A stretch of 64,000 nucleotides of DNA from assembly GCF_001411805.1 (NCBI RefSeq), contig NZ_CP007212.1, forward strand, positions 2,728,001 to 2,792,000. Reading direction: 5' to 3'. This stretch comes from Burkholderia plantarii. GTDB taxonomy: Bacteria > Pseudomonadota > Gammaproteobacteria > Burkholderiales > Burkholderiaceae. The notes under the pieces were generated by a model. That model had not been told where the DNA came from and ran no database searches. It was given only the letters and a program-made list of their open reading frames with translations. Made by a program: the position numbers and the translations under genes. Positions 38,292-46,412 of this stretch are shown in pieces. The stretch's first letter is position 1, and the number at the start of each line of letters is the position of its first letter.

Positions 38292-38339
38292 CAGTGCCTC
38301 CTCAGAAATAATAATCGGCGCTGCGCTGAATCCTTCGAG

Positions 38340-38577
38340 CTAAACGGCAGTCAGGCGGCCATCGACGAGAGGGTCGATGGCGGCGACGTAGCTGCTGAGG
38401 TCCGAAGCGAGGAACAAAGCCGCACAGGCGACTTCATCGGCATACGCCAGGCGTCCCAAGGGCGTCATCGCTGTGATTTGCTTTGTGGCTTCGGCCGTGC
38501 CTTCTCCGAAAGGGAACAGCTCTCCGAACATGGGCGTATCGACCGCGCCAGGGTTCAGCACGTTGATTCCTTGTGGC
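38340..38577 (-). pseudogene. Truncated SDR (C-terminal quarter)
   Basis: The minus-strand frame reads GINVLNPGAVDTPMFGELFPFGEGTAEATKQITAMTPLGRLA and ends VAAIDPLVDGRLTAV. It aligns well with the last 75 residues of the SDR at 37327-38073, with divergence. The N-terminal three quarters, including the cofactor loop and YxxxK, is missing. The break falls right at the stop codon of the cupin gene (38578). Not functional. Confidence 0.85.
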
Positions 38578-39108
38578 TCAGGCCTCCTTCCTCTCGGCTC
38601 CGAAGACGAACATGAGGATTACGCAAGGGTCGTCCGAGCGGTTGTGGAATTCGTGAAAGGCGCCGTTCTGCACGAAGAAGTCGCCCTCTTTGGCAGTGGT
38701 CGTGTGCACTTGACCGTCTTCTCCCGGATAGGCGATATCCACTTCGCCCTTTAGCACCACCGCCAGGTCGATGGTATCGGTCCGGTGCATTGAGCCACCG
38801 TGCTCGCCTTGGGTCATGCCTCCCCCGGTGCCGAAGTCGATTTTGGCCATCAAGGCACCGAGATCGGTCGCGCCCGCTTTCTCGGGGGGAACGATTTGGA
38901 GATCGACTCGAACGGAGTCCTTTGGCCCAAAAATCCCAAGCCGCTTGTATTCACCGAGAACTTGATCAGGCGTAAGCGGCAGTTGGGGAATCTTGTCGAA
39001 TCCCCAAATATTGGTGACTCTATCGGCGGTATCGGTATCGAGAACATCGCTCACTTGCATGACGACGCCAGCTTTGCTCTCGGCACTTACGATTCTTCTC
39101 ATCTTCAT
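38578..39108 (-). CDS. Cupin-domain protein
   Basis: A 176-aa protein with a single cupin domain: GEHGGSMHRTDTIDLAVVLKGEVDIAYPGEDGQ, then KEGDFFVQNGAFHEFHNRSDDPCVILMFVFGA. The metal-ligand His pattern is partly retained (MHRT, AFHEFHNR). Function unknown; such cupins often accompany SDR genes as isomerases or sensors. It starts 14 bases after the SDR at 39123-39869, so the two are an operon. Confidence 0.85.
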   Translation of the reverse strand: MKMRRIVSAESKAGVVMQVSDVLDTDTADRVTNIWGFDKIPQLPLTPDQVLGEYKRLGIFGPKDSVRVDLQIVPPEKAGATDLGALMAKIDFGTGGGMTQGEHGGSMHRTDTIDLAVVLKGEVDIAYPGEDGQVHTTTAKEGDFFVQNGAFHEFHNRSDDPCVILMFVFGAERKEA

Positions 39109-39122
39109 TTAAACCGGACTCC

Positions 39123-39869
39123 TCAGATTTGCGACCAGCCGCCATCGACCGGAATCTCAAGGCCGGTCGTGAAGGTCGCGTCGAACGCGAGGAAGAGGAC
39201 GGCCTTCGCGATCTCCTCCGAGGTCCCGAAGCGCTTCATCGGGATCATGCCGATCGTCTTCTCTCTGACTTGGGCGGCCGCATTCTTATCGGGAAACACT
39301 TTGTCGAGGATCGGCGTGTCGATGGGGCCAGGCGACACTGCGTTCACGCGGATTTCCCGCGGAAGCAGCTCGGTGGCGAGCACTCGGGCGAACGACCGCA
39401 GCGCAGCCTTGGCGCCCCCGTATGTGGCTTGGCCCGGCAGTCCCTTGACGTTGGCGACGGATGTCGTTAGGACAACTGAGCCTCCACGATTGATCAACGG
39501 GGCGAGCTTCTGGACCGCGAAAAACGGTCCCTTGGCGTTGAGGTTGAACATTTCGTCGTAGATGGCCTCCGTCACGCTATCGAGAGGCGTTGGAATACTG
39601 AAACCCGCGTTGACGAAAAGCAGGTCGAAGGTGCCGAATTCGCCCTTCACCCGAGTAGCGAGAGCGTCGATGTCAGTCAACGAACGCGCGTCGCTCGAAA
39701 CCACGATGGCACTGCCGCCAAGTTCTTGCTCCGCCGATTCCAAGCCAGCCTGGGAGCGACCCGTCACGAGAACGCGCGCCCCTTCTTCAAGCAGCATCTT
39801 CGCCGTTGCGAGCCCCATGCCGCTGGTGCCACCGATGATCACTGCCCGTTTTCCGTCATACTTTTTCAT
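39123..39869 (-). CDS. SDR oxidoreductase
   Basis: A 248-aa SDR: RAVIIGGTSGMGLATAKMLLEEGA, NAGFSIPTPL, VVLTTSVANVKGLPGQATYGGAKAALRSFA (Tyr, Lys) and TTGLEIPVDGGWSQI. First gene of the SDR-cupin pair. A sequence resembling the TetR-gene operator (TTGAACTATTTTGTTATAA) lies at 39907-39925. Confidence 0.92.
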   Translation of the reverse strand: MKKYDGKRAVIIGGTSGMGLATAKMLLEEGARVLVTGRSQAGLESAEQELGGSAIVVSSDARSLTDIDALATRVKGEFGTFDLLFVNAGFSIPTPLDSVTEAIYDEMFNLNAKGPFFAVQKLAPLINRGGSVVLTTSVANVKGLPGQATYGGAKAALRSFARVLATELLPREIRVNAVSPGPIDTPILDKVFPDKNAAAQVREKTIGMIPMKRFGTSEEIAKAVLFLAFDATFTTGLEIPVDGGWSQI

Positions 39870-39906
39870 GCTTTCTCCTTCGCGACGCTAAGTTGCCCGG
39901 TTAATA

Positions 39907-39925
39907 TTGAACTATTTTGTTATAA
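39907..39925. promoter_or_regulatory. Candidate TetR operator, copy A
   Basis: TTGAACTATTTTGTTATAA, 38 bases before the SDR start. It shares GAACT(A/G)T(T/A)T with elements at 41061 and 41112. Confidence 0.5.
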
Positions 39926-40028
39926 AATAAGGTGCGGAGCGCAGTAGACTTAGCTTTGAACGATTCATTTCAAATGCCGCAGGAACTCGTGGACAATCCC
40001 GCAGCCCGACAATCACCTGCCGAACGAA

Positions 40029-41036
40029 TCACGCGACAATTTCACCGCGATCGGGGCTCCTTCCGGACACTTCCCTCAACCAATCTGGATGAGGCAAGTC
40101 GATGCCGGAAACATTGACGACGGCCTGCCAAGCAGCTTCCTGGTTGGCGCCATCGTGGAGGTGTGGCTGGCGCTGCACCTCCATTGGGCCGGAGAACTTC
40201 CCTTGAGCCGACGCGTAGAATTGCCCTGAGGCGTCGGTTCCAAACTCCGACGCCTGGAGGTAGCGACGGGCCGCGGTCTCCGGCGTCTGATTCATGCCGG
40301 GGATGAGGTTCACGATCGGAATCATCAGATACTTCAACAACGGTCCGGCGTTTCGCGCTACCTTGGTGGCATTCGACGCACCGGGCGAGACAGCGTACAC
40401 GGCCATGCCGGAGGGAAGCCGGCGCGCCAGCGCCGCGACCCACCAAGCGACAATGAGCTTCGCATCGGCATACGCATTGTTCGGCGAGTACTTCACGTGC
40501 GGCGCGTTGCGAATCAGGGCCTCGACAGCGGTGGTTTGGTCACCCCCGAAGTATTTGTCCGCGAAGGCGGCCGCGTCGGTGTACTTGAACATGGGCACGC
40601 CGCCCCGAGCGGGCTCTGCGCTGGCGATAACGATCCGCGCATTGGCGCTCAGCAGCTTCGCGCGGAGCAACCCGATAGTCAGTTGATGATGGCCGATCAG
40701 CGGGGCCTGAGAAGCCTCGATGCCCGCCTCAGTGATCACCCGCGCCTTGCCAGGAACCATCCCCGCATTGAGCAGCAGGAAATCGAGCGGCCGACCTCGC
40801 TTGACAAGCTCGGCGAGCGCGGACTGAACGCTGCGCGGCTTGTCCAGGTCCAGCTCCAAGGGCGTGAAGACCTTTCGTTTGGTCTCCGCCGCGAGTTGTT
40901 CGGCGGTTTCCTGGACCTGAGCCAGGCTGCGCCCAGTGATGATGACCTCGCACCAGCCCCCTTCGGCAAGAAGGCGGGCCGCCGCCTGACCGAGCCCGGA
41001 GGTCGCACCGGTAACGAGGGCGATCGAATGTTCCAT
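40029..41036 (-). CDS. SDR oxidoreductase (335 aa)
   Basis: A long SDR. It has SIALVTGATSGLGQAAARLLAEGG (cofactor loop), FLLLNAGMVPGKA and IVIASAEPARGG, and the catalytic tyrosine/lysine in YSPNNAYADAKLIVAWW. The extra C-terminal 80 residues (PGMNQTPETAARRYLQASEFG, QFYAS) resemble the protochlorophyllide-reductase/WW-oxidoreductase-like SDR group. Substrate unknown. Divergent from the TetR gene at 41121, with two operator-like elements in the 84-base gap. Confidence 0.9.
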   Translation of the reverse strand: MEHSIALVTGATSGLGQAAARLLAEGGWCEVIITGRSLAQVQETAEQLAAETKRKVFTPLELDLDKPRSVQSALAELVKRGRPLDFLLLNAGMVPGKARVITEAGIEASQAPLIGHHQLTIGLLRAKLLSANARIVIASAEPARGGVPMFKYTDAAAFADKYFGGDQTTAVEALIRNAPHVKYSPNNAYADAKLIVAWWVAALARRLPSGMAVYAVSPGASNATKVARNAGPLLKYLMIPIVNLIPGMNQTPETAARRYLQASEFGTDASGQFYASAQGKFSGPMEVQRQPHLHDGANQEAAWQAVVNVSGIDLPHPDWLREVSGRSPDRGEIVA

Positions 41037-41060
41037 GCGTACTTTCCTTCTGCCTTGAAT

Positions 41061-41079
41061 TTAGAACTGTTTGGTATAA
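41061..41079. promoter_or_regulatory. Candidate TetR operator, copy B
   Basis: TTAGAACTGTTTGGTATAA, 25 bases before the leftward SDR start. One of three related elements. Confidence 0.5.
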
Positions 41080-41110
41080 TAATGACCGCAGCAAATTACT
41101 GTCAATGATT

Positions 41111-41130
41111 TTTGAACTATATGATTCAAA
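41111..41130. promoter_or_regulatory. Candidate TetR operator, copy C
   Basis: TTTGAACTATATGATTCAAA has dyad symmetry (TTTGAA...TTCAAA) and overlaps the TetR start codon at 41121. It is the most symmetric of the three copies, fitting autorepression. Confidence 0.6.
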
Positions 41131-41732
41131 ATAACGCTAAGCCACGCGGACGGCCGCGCAGCTTCGACGAGAAGGGGGCGCTGGAAAAAGCGATTCAGGT
41201 GTTCTGGTCGAAGGGTTACGACGGTGTGACGATCGATGACCTCGTCGCCGGGATGGGCGTGGGTCGGCCTAGCCTGTATGCCGTCTTCGGGGACAAGCGG
41301 GCAATATTCTTGCGTGCGCTCAGGGCGTATGCGGAGGCGAAAGGCGCTCGCGCTGCGAAGGCGCTCTTCTCGCCGCGGACTCTTCGCGACTCGCTGGCCA
41401 GCTTCCTGAGACACGCCGTGGAAGCTGCGACCGAGGAAGGATCGGCGCCAGGATGTCTACTCGTGTGCGTCGCGCCTCTCGTGGACGACGCTGAGGTCAG
41501 GCAGTTCCTGAAGGACGCCGCATCTGCCGGCGTGGCGCTCGTGGAACGCCGTTTCTGCGACGGGATCAGCGCGGGAGAAATCCCATCCGACTTTCCCGTC
41601 TCTGTGCGGGCGAGCCAGACCGTCGACCTTGCCCGAGGTCTGACGATGCGTGCGCAGTTGGGCGCGCTTCGCAAAACGCTTATGAATGATGCAGAGGAAG
41701 CGGCGGATTTACTCGTCCTGCCACGGCGTTGA
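41121..41732 (+). CDS. TetR-family regulator
   Basis: A 203-aa regulator: GRPRSFDEKGALEKAIQVFWSKGYDGVTIDDLVAGMGVGRPSLYAVFGDKRAIFLRAL (HTH), then a C-terminal domain with GCLLVCVAPLV of the same subclass as the 28 kb TetR. The ATG at 41121 is chosen over TTG 41112. Divergent from an SDR gene. Probably represses that gene, itself and the SDR-cupin pair through three related operators. Confidence 0.92.
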   Translation: MIQNNAKPRGRPRSFDEKGALEKAIQVFWSKGYDGVTIDDLVAGMGVGRPSLYAVFGDKRAIFLRALRAYAEAKGARAAKALFSPRTLRDSLASFLRHAVEAATEEGSAPGCLLVCVAPLVDDAEVRQFLKDAASAGVALVERRFCDGISAGEIPSDFPVSVRASQTVDLARGLTMRAQLGALRKTLMNDAEEAADLLVLPRR

Positions 41733-41813
41733 AATGTGACGCCAGGAGGTTGATGCTCAAGGCATTCAGGCTGCTCTCCAAGGAATTGCCTGTGTTAGCA
41801 CGAGGTCGTGTTG

Positions 41814-43181
41814 TCAGTTCGTCGGAACACCGTAGCGCTTGAACAGCGCGTCAAAGAAGGCCTTCACATCCGCCTTGACTGTAGGTGCCTGCAGTTCCGC
41901 TACCCCAAAACGAAAGACTTCATATCCCGCAAGCTTGAGTTCGCGGTCGCCTTTGGCCATCTGCGCATAGCGTTGCACGTCGGCGCACCCGGCGCCGTCC
42001 GCGTAGTGGTGCTTCCCGTCCACTTCGATGACGACCCGCACGCCCTGTGGTAGCAGCAACAGGAAGTCCATGCGAAAGCGCAGCAGCGCGTCCGGTCCCC
42101 GCTCCTTGACCGTGCGTGGGTCCCAGTGAAGCCATACTTCGGGCAGCAGTGCGGGCAGGTTCGGCACGGCACCGCGGAATCCCTCGAAGAAGGCATCGAA
42201 CAACAAGGACTGCGGCGGGGAATTGCGGGGCAAGCTGGCCCTGAGACGTGCGTACAGCGAGCGCTTGGCCTGCGTGGCATCGGCAATCCGCTCTGTATCG
42301 CCCCACCACTGCTGCAGGTCATTCCAGCGCAGTCCGTCGTTGCCGATGGGACGGTCATAGACAAGCACCTTATCGGCATTGGTGACGATCTCGACGTCGT
42401 TGTTCAGCGCGTCGCGGAAACGTAGGTCAGGCTTGTCGGGTGAGGCGAAGATGAGATTCTTCGGCCGACCCTTGACCGCCGCGTACAACGAGACCATCGA
42501 GAAGACCGGGTAACCTCCCTCCGAATCCGTCTCGCGCAGTTCGACACCGCAATTGCGCAGAGACTCGTTGACGCAAGCAACGAAGTGGCGTTGCGCTGCC
42601 TCGTCGGGTCGCACGTCGGCCGAAGCCAGCCCCTCTAGAAACAGCGCAAAACGCCGATCGGAAGCGTCATAGGCACCCAACTGGTCGAACAGCGTTTCAG
42701 CCGGCCAGTCCTCCGGATTCCGATGGACGTGCTGCTGAATGTCCGCGCGCAACCCGCTGGGCTTGCCGCCCAGCAAATTAAGCCAATCATCGGCATCCAA
42801 GATCCACAACCGCTCCAGAATGTCGTCGAACCTTCGAGCATCCCCATACAGCTCTTCGCTGTTGAGTCTTCGAGCGACCTCGCGCCGATACCGCTTCGGG
42901 ATCGGCGGACACCCGCTGTCACTCCAGAGAATGTCCTGAATCTGGTTGCGCGTCGTGGCATTGGGGGGATGGCGAACCAACAGCTTGCGTGCAACCGCAG
43001 GCAGGTCAGCGTCGGCGGTAGCCTCGAAGCTGGCGGTCATGCGGTCACGCTTGGACCCGTCAGTGGCGGGCATGGGCAACCCCAATTCCTCGCAAAACGT
43101 CGGCAGCATGGTATGCGTGCCGGCGTCCTTTAACGCCATGATGAGCGGAGCCAACAGCGAGCGAAGTCGCGCGTAGTCCAT
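41814..43181 (-). CDS. AbiJ_NTD3-like protein with C-terminal nuclease-like domain
   Basis: A 455-aa protein. The N-terminal and central part (TRNQIQDILWSDSGCPPIPKRYRREVARRL, ERLWILDADDW, LFDQLGAYDASDRRFALFLEGLASADVRPDEAAQRHFV) fits my recollection of the AbiJ N-terminal domain 3. The last 80 residues contain VVIEVDGKHHYADG and YEVFRFG, the conserved strand and D-G-K of DUF559/Vsr-like endonuclease folds. A two-domain abortive-infection-type effector is likely. It starts 10 bases after a nucleotidyltransferase gene on the same strand; the two look like one operon. Antiphage role is inference. Confidence 0.7.
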   Translation of the reverse strand: MDYARLRSLLAPLIMALKDAGTHTMLPTFCEELGLPMPATDGSKRDRMTASFEATADADLPAVARKLLVRHPPNATTRNQIQDILWSDSGCPPIPKRYRREVARRLNSEELYGDARRFDDILERLWILDADDWLNLLGGKPSGLRADIQQHVHRNPEDWPAETLFDQLGAYDASDRRFALFLEGLASADVRPDEAAQRHFVACVNESLRNCGVELRETDSEGGYPVFSMVSLYAAVKGRPKNLIFASPDKPDLRFRDALNNDVEIVTNADKVLVYDRPIGNDGLRWNDLQQWWGDTERIADATQAKRSLYARLRASLPRNSPPQSLLFDAFFEGFRGAVPNLPALLPEVWLHWDPRTVKERGPDALLRFRMDFLLLLPQGVRVVIEVDGKHHYADGAGCADVQRYAQMAKGDRELKLAGYEVFRFGVAELQAPTVKADVKAFFDALFKRYGVPTN

Positions 43182-43191
43182 TGGGTACGAT

Positions 43192-43995
43192 TCAAGCTCG
43201 CAGCGTCATGGCGCGCAGCAGCGCGTCGATCTGACCGAAGGCATCCTGCTGCCACTGCTCGGGCGTACGCTCCCCCAGCGCATGCGTGTCTTCGACGAAG
43301 CGCCTCACACAGGTCGGCCCGTATCCCTCGAAGGTGTCGAACTTCTCGGCGATGTAGCGGAACCCACGTTCACCGCTTGGATGCACCAGAAGCTGCTGAC
43401 ATTCCTGCGCCAACGCGTCGATCCCCTCGGGGTAGTTACGCACGCAGTAGTAGATGTCGTAGGCATCCTTCTGCTTGTAACGGCCCGCCAGTGCGTGGCC
43501 CTTCATCGCCAGCAGAGCCGGGATGGAACATACCGCGATCTCCACACGGTTTGTCCCTCCGTCTGGCATCGCCCCTGTCACCGCCACGAGTTGATAGAAG
43601 CGCATCGCCAGATCGGCGCCATCCGCCCGCTGCACGGCAAAGTCGCTGATCAGTGGCGGATCGTTCTTGACGATCTCGGCGTCGCGGGGCATCAAGAAAT
43701 CGACCACGACATCGATTGCCTCCCCGCCATCTCGCGCGGGAACCTGGCGAACCAGTTGGAAACGCCGAAGCCCCTCGCGCTGGGCATATCCATGGCCTTG
43801 AAGCGCACCGATCAAGGTGGCGTACTCGCCATCGCCGAGTGCTTCTGCGTCCAGCCCGACGTCCACGTCGAGCGTCACGACGTGGGGCATGTCCTCGCTG
43901 GCCAGCAGCAGCCAGGGAACCGCGCCGCCGACGATGGCGAACTTACCTTTGAAGCTGCCGAGGATCTGCCCTATTTCGATCAGCACGGACTTCAC
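43192..43995 (-). CDS. Nucleotidyltransferase (AbiEii-like), possibly N-terminally shortened
   Basis: A 267-aa protein of the nucleotidyltransferase superfamily. FAIVGGAVPWLL (GG at residues 23-24) is followed by TLDVDVGL (Asp43, Asp45), the GG...DxD metal-site pattern shared with AbiEii toxins. The chosen GTG start at 43995 is the first possible, but coding-like frame (QSAAEYDDRTTAA) continues upstream to a stop at about 44042, where a broken parA abuts. So the native N-terminus was probably lost or altered at that junction. Operon with the AbiJ-like gene. Confidence 0.72.
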   Translation of the reverse strand: MKSVLIEIGQILGSFKGKFAIVGGAVPWLLLASEDMPHVVTLDVDVGLDAEALGDGEYATLIGALQGHGYAQREGLRRFQLVRQVPARDGGEAIDVVVDFLMPRDAEIVKNDPPLISDFAVQRADGADLAMRFYQLVAVTGAMPDGGTNRVEIAVCSIPALLAMKGHALAGRYKQKDAYDIYYCVRNYPEGIDALAQECQQLLVHPSGERGFRYIAEKFDTFEGYGPTCVRRFVEDTHALGERTPEQWQQDAFGQIDALLRAMTLRA

Positions 43996-44037
43996 GGCCG
44001 CAGTCGTGCGGTCGTCGTACTCGGCCGCCGACTGCGG

Positions 44038-44155
44038 TTCCTGTGCGGGTCAGCATCGAGCAGTATGACGTGCGAGCCACGCATCGCCAGTTCGCCGGCG
44101 ATGTGGGTAGCGAGCGTGGTCTTGCCGACGCCACTTTTCTGATTGCAGCGCGACG
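44038..44155 (-). pseudogene. Truncated, frameshifted parA
   Basis: The minus strand reads MIVAL, then after a frame slip NQKSGVGKTTLATHIAGELAMRGSHVILLDADP, the N-terminus of a ParA/Soj ATPase with its deviant Walker A (KSGVGKTT; usually KGGVGKTT). It breaks off at DADP, where the nucleotidyltransferase frame begins. Only about 45 of roughly 210 residues remain. Such ParA genes are common in Tn4371-type and related conjugative elements. Confidence 0.85.
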
Positions 44156-44314
44156 ATCATGGCGCGCCCCCCCTCCGGAAACACCGGCTTCGCCCTGTCG
44201 TTTCGGGGTTGTCCACCGAAACGGAGCGCACTTACTACCAGTTAGAGCTTTTATGTTAGATAAGTTAGAGGGCGCCGAAACCCGCGTCGTTATTAGCTTT
44301 GCGGAGATTTCGCA

Positions 44315-44376
44315 CGCCTGATAGCACGATGGGGACACGCCTGATAGCACGACACCCAGCTCGCCTGATAGCACGA
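44315..44376. repeat. Three iteron-like direct repeats (CGCCTGATAGCACGA)
   Basis: Exact 15-base copies at 44315-44329, 44338-44352 and 44362-44376, spaced 23 and 24 bases apart, that is, about two helical turns. They lie next to a truncated parA and the DnaA-box-like TTATCCCCG (44401), the arrangement of a plasmid or ICE replication origin. No rep gene remains. Confidence 0.85.
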
Positions 44377-44400
44377 GGCCATCCACACCTTGTCCCCGAG

Positions 44401-44957
44401 TTATCCCCGTGTCCACCTTTCCCCATGAGCGATAGCGTGCACATAGACCTGCTTCACGATGTCCCGAATCTGCACCGCCGTAGCCGGTGCCCCGCGCTCC
44501 TTTACCTTGTTACACAAAATCCGCAGGTCTTCAGGCTGGATTTCGGTCAGCAGGCGATTGCGGAAAACCGGCAAGATGTCCCGGTCAATGATGTGCTTGC
44601 GTGCAGCGCGGGTGCTGTCGGCCCATCGGGCATGAGCCCAAAATGTGTCCATCGCCGCGCCGAAGGTCTTGATGTCGGTCACGCGGCGTTTCTCGCGCTG
44701 CTTTTCAAGCGCGGGCGAGATGCCTTTGAGAACGGCTTTGCGTGCGTCCAGGAGTAGTTCACGCGCCATCGCCAGCGAAATACCGTCAGGGCCATAGCGC
44801 CCGATGTCAGCGTTTCGCGGCGACCATTGAGACGGTAATCGTAGCGGAAGGTAACGGTACCGCTGGTCGATACCGTCGCGTACATCCCGTCCCGGTCAGA
44901 AGCCTTATCGATCTAGGACTTAGGCTTGAGATTGCGTAGCGCGGCGTCGGTGAGCAT
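44401..44957 (-). pseudogene. Tyrosine integrase remnant (stop codon and frameshift)
   Basis: N-terminal half of a P4-type tyrosine recombinase: MLTDAALRNLKPKS, then a TAG, then IDKASDRDGMYATVSTSGTVTFRYDYRLNGRRETLT. A one-base slip near 44816 moves to the frame SLAMARELLLDARKAVLKGISPALEKQ... ending AIAHGE near 44420. The catalytic C-terminal domain (R..H-R-Y) is absent. Three separate lesions make it certainly inactive. It fixes this area as a former integration-element end. Confidence 0.9.
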
Positions 44958-45400
44958 CGAGGTTTCCTCCGGTATATTGACGGCTTTACCGTCAGGTTTT
45001 ACCGTCAGGGATCAGGAGACCTGTTGATGCCCGGAAAGCCGCGTAAAACGAGCTTTCCCGAGAAGACTTTTACCGTCAAAGACGGTAAAAGTCTGGATAG
45101 TGAACGAGAATGTCTTGATCTGGCCTCGATTTATACCGTCAACTCTACCGCCAACTTGTTTTGATGGCCGGCGATAGCCACCGATAGATGCCGCGACGTA
45201 TTTTCTTGAAAATCAATACGTTATGACGGTTTTTCGATAGCTGACGATAGTCCTCGAAGGACGTCAATTCACTCCCACTCGATCATCAACGGATCTCCCA
45301 AACCCGCATGGTTAAAGGGTTTGGCTGTGATCGAAAAAAGCCTTTACCGTCGCTTTTACCGTCAGAAATGCGAACCCTTTTCTGGCGCGGGTTTGCGGGA
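44958..45400. repeat. ACCGTC repeat region upstream of the integrase remnant
   Basis: No gene. TTTACCGTC/TTTTACCGTC motifs recur at about 44985, 44997, 45068, 45344 and 45355, with degenerate copies near 45133. At 45065-45093 two 13-base arms, GACTTTTACCGTC and its exact reverse complement, flank AAA. The clustering suggests multiple binding sites for an integrase/excisionase or a replication protein. Confidence 0.8.
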
Positions 45401-45815
45401 TAACTGCTTATCATCAATCAGCACCCATCATACATAACTTGAGACTGCACTTCAGCTCCCTCAAGTCGATGCACTCCGACATGCTCCACGATGGGCAGCC
45501 TTACTGGTTGCTCGGTCGGATAGCCATTTTTACTGCGCAGCGAATCATGGCCATTGCGGCGAACCGTCTGTCACAAAGCGCCTTTGATTTGGAATTGTTT
45601 CTCCAGTCGTAGCCAGACCACGACAGCGACAACTTTGCCAAAGAACGCTTGAGACGGTCCCCTCAACGCGTCAAGCACTGGGGCAGGAAGCACACCTGTT
45701 GCCCTCCCTGTTTTTTCCTCGACCGCCCGCCGAATACGCGGACATACAGGTAGGAGTGTGCTGCTGCCAAGATGTCAGAAACTGGTGTATCATTTCTCTG
45801 TCCGAGAGGTGCCCC
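45401..45815. other. Intergenic region before AbiE pair
   Basis: About 415 bases with no gene I can support and a lower GC content. It should contain the promoter of the AbiE-type genes; the GAGGTGCCCC just before ATG 45816 provides the ribosome binding site. Confidence 0.4.
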
Positions 45816-46412
45816 ATGAACACACTGCCCGAAACCATCCTGCAACACGCCCGCTCGCTTCCCGAGGGGGGAGTTCTGTCGCCCAAGGAGTTTCTGCACT
45901 TGGGAAGCCGGTCGGCGGTGGATCAGGCGTTCTCTCGACTGGCCCAGGCCGGCAAGCTGCTGCGCGTGGCGCGGGGCGCCTACTCTGCCCCAGTTCCCAG
46001 CCGGTTCGGCTCGCGCGCCCCCGCGCCCGAGAAGGTCGTCCAGGCACTGGCCGAGCAAAGCGGTGAAATCGTCGTGCCGCACGGTGCCAGCGCGGCCAAT
46101 GCCTTGGGCCTGACGCAGCAAGTACCCATCCGCGAGGTCTATCTGACATCCGGCCGCACCCGCAAGCTCAAGCTCGGCCGTTCCGAAGTGCTGGTAAAGC
46201 ACGCGCCGCGCTGGATGCTGGCGCTGGGCGCGCGGCCGGCCGGCGCAGCCGTGCGCGCGCTGGCTTGGATCGGCCCGACGCATGCCGGCCCCTCGCTGGC
46301 CTCGCTACGCCGCACCCTGCCCCGCGCCGAATGGCAAGCACTGGCTGCGGTACGTGCGACACTGCCCGGTTGGATGGCACAAGCCATCGGCGAGGAAGCC
46401 GCGCGTGGCTGA
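45816..46412 (+). CDS. AbiEi-type antitoxin (DUF6088-like)
   Basis: A 198-aa protein with an N-terminal winged-helix segment (PETILQHARSLPEGGVLSPKEFLHLGSRSAVDQAFSRLAQAGKLLRVARGAYSAP) and a C-terminal part with VPHGASAANALGLTQQVPIREVYLTSGRTRKLKLG. This is the pattern of AbiEi/DUF6088 antitoxins, which repress their own operon and neutralise the AbiEii toxin. The start ATG 45816 has GAGGT upstream. Its stop overlaps the toxin start. Confidence 0.85.
   Translation: MNTLPETILQHARSLPEGGVLSPKEFLHLGSRSAVDQAFSRLAQAGKLLRVARGAYSAPVPSRFGSRAPAPEKVVQALAEQSGEIVVPHGASAANALGLTQQVPIREVYLTSGRTRKLKLGRSEVLVKHAPRWMLALGARPAGAAVRALAWIGPTHAGPSLASLRRTLPRAEWQALAAVRATLPGWMAQAIGEEAARG

Noticed and set aside
44315..44376. 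Possible CRISPR array
   Set aside because: Only three 15-base repeats with 8-9 base spacers; too short for CRISPR, fits iterons.
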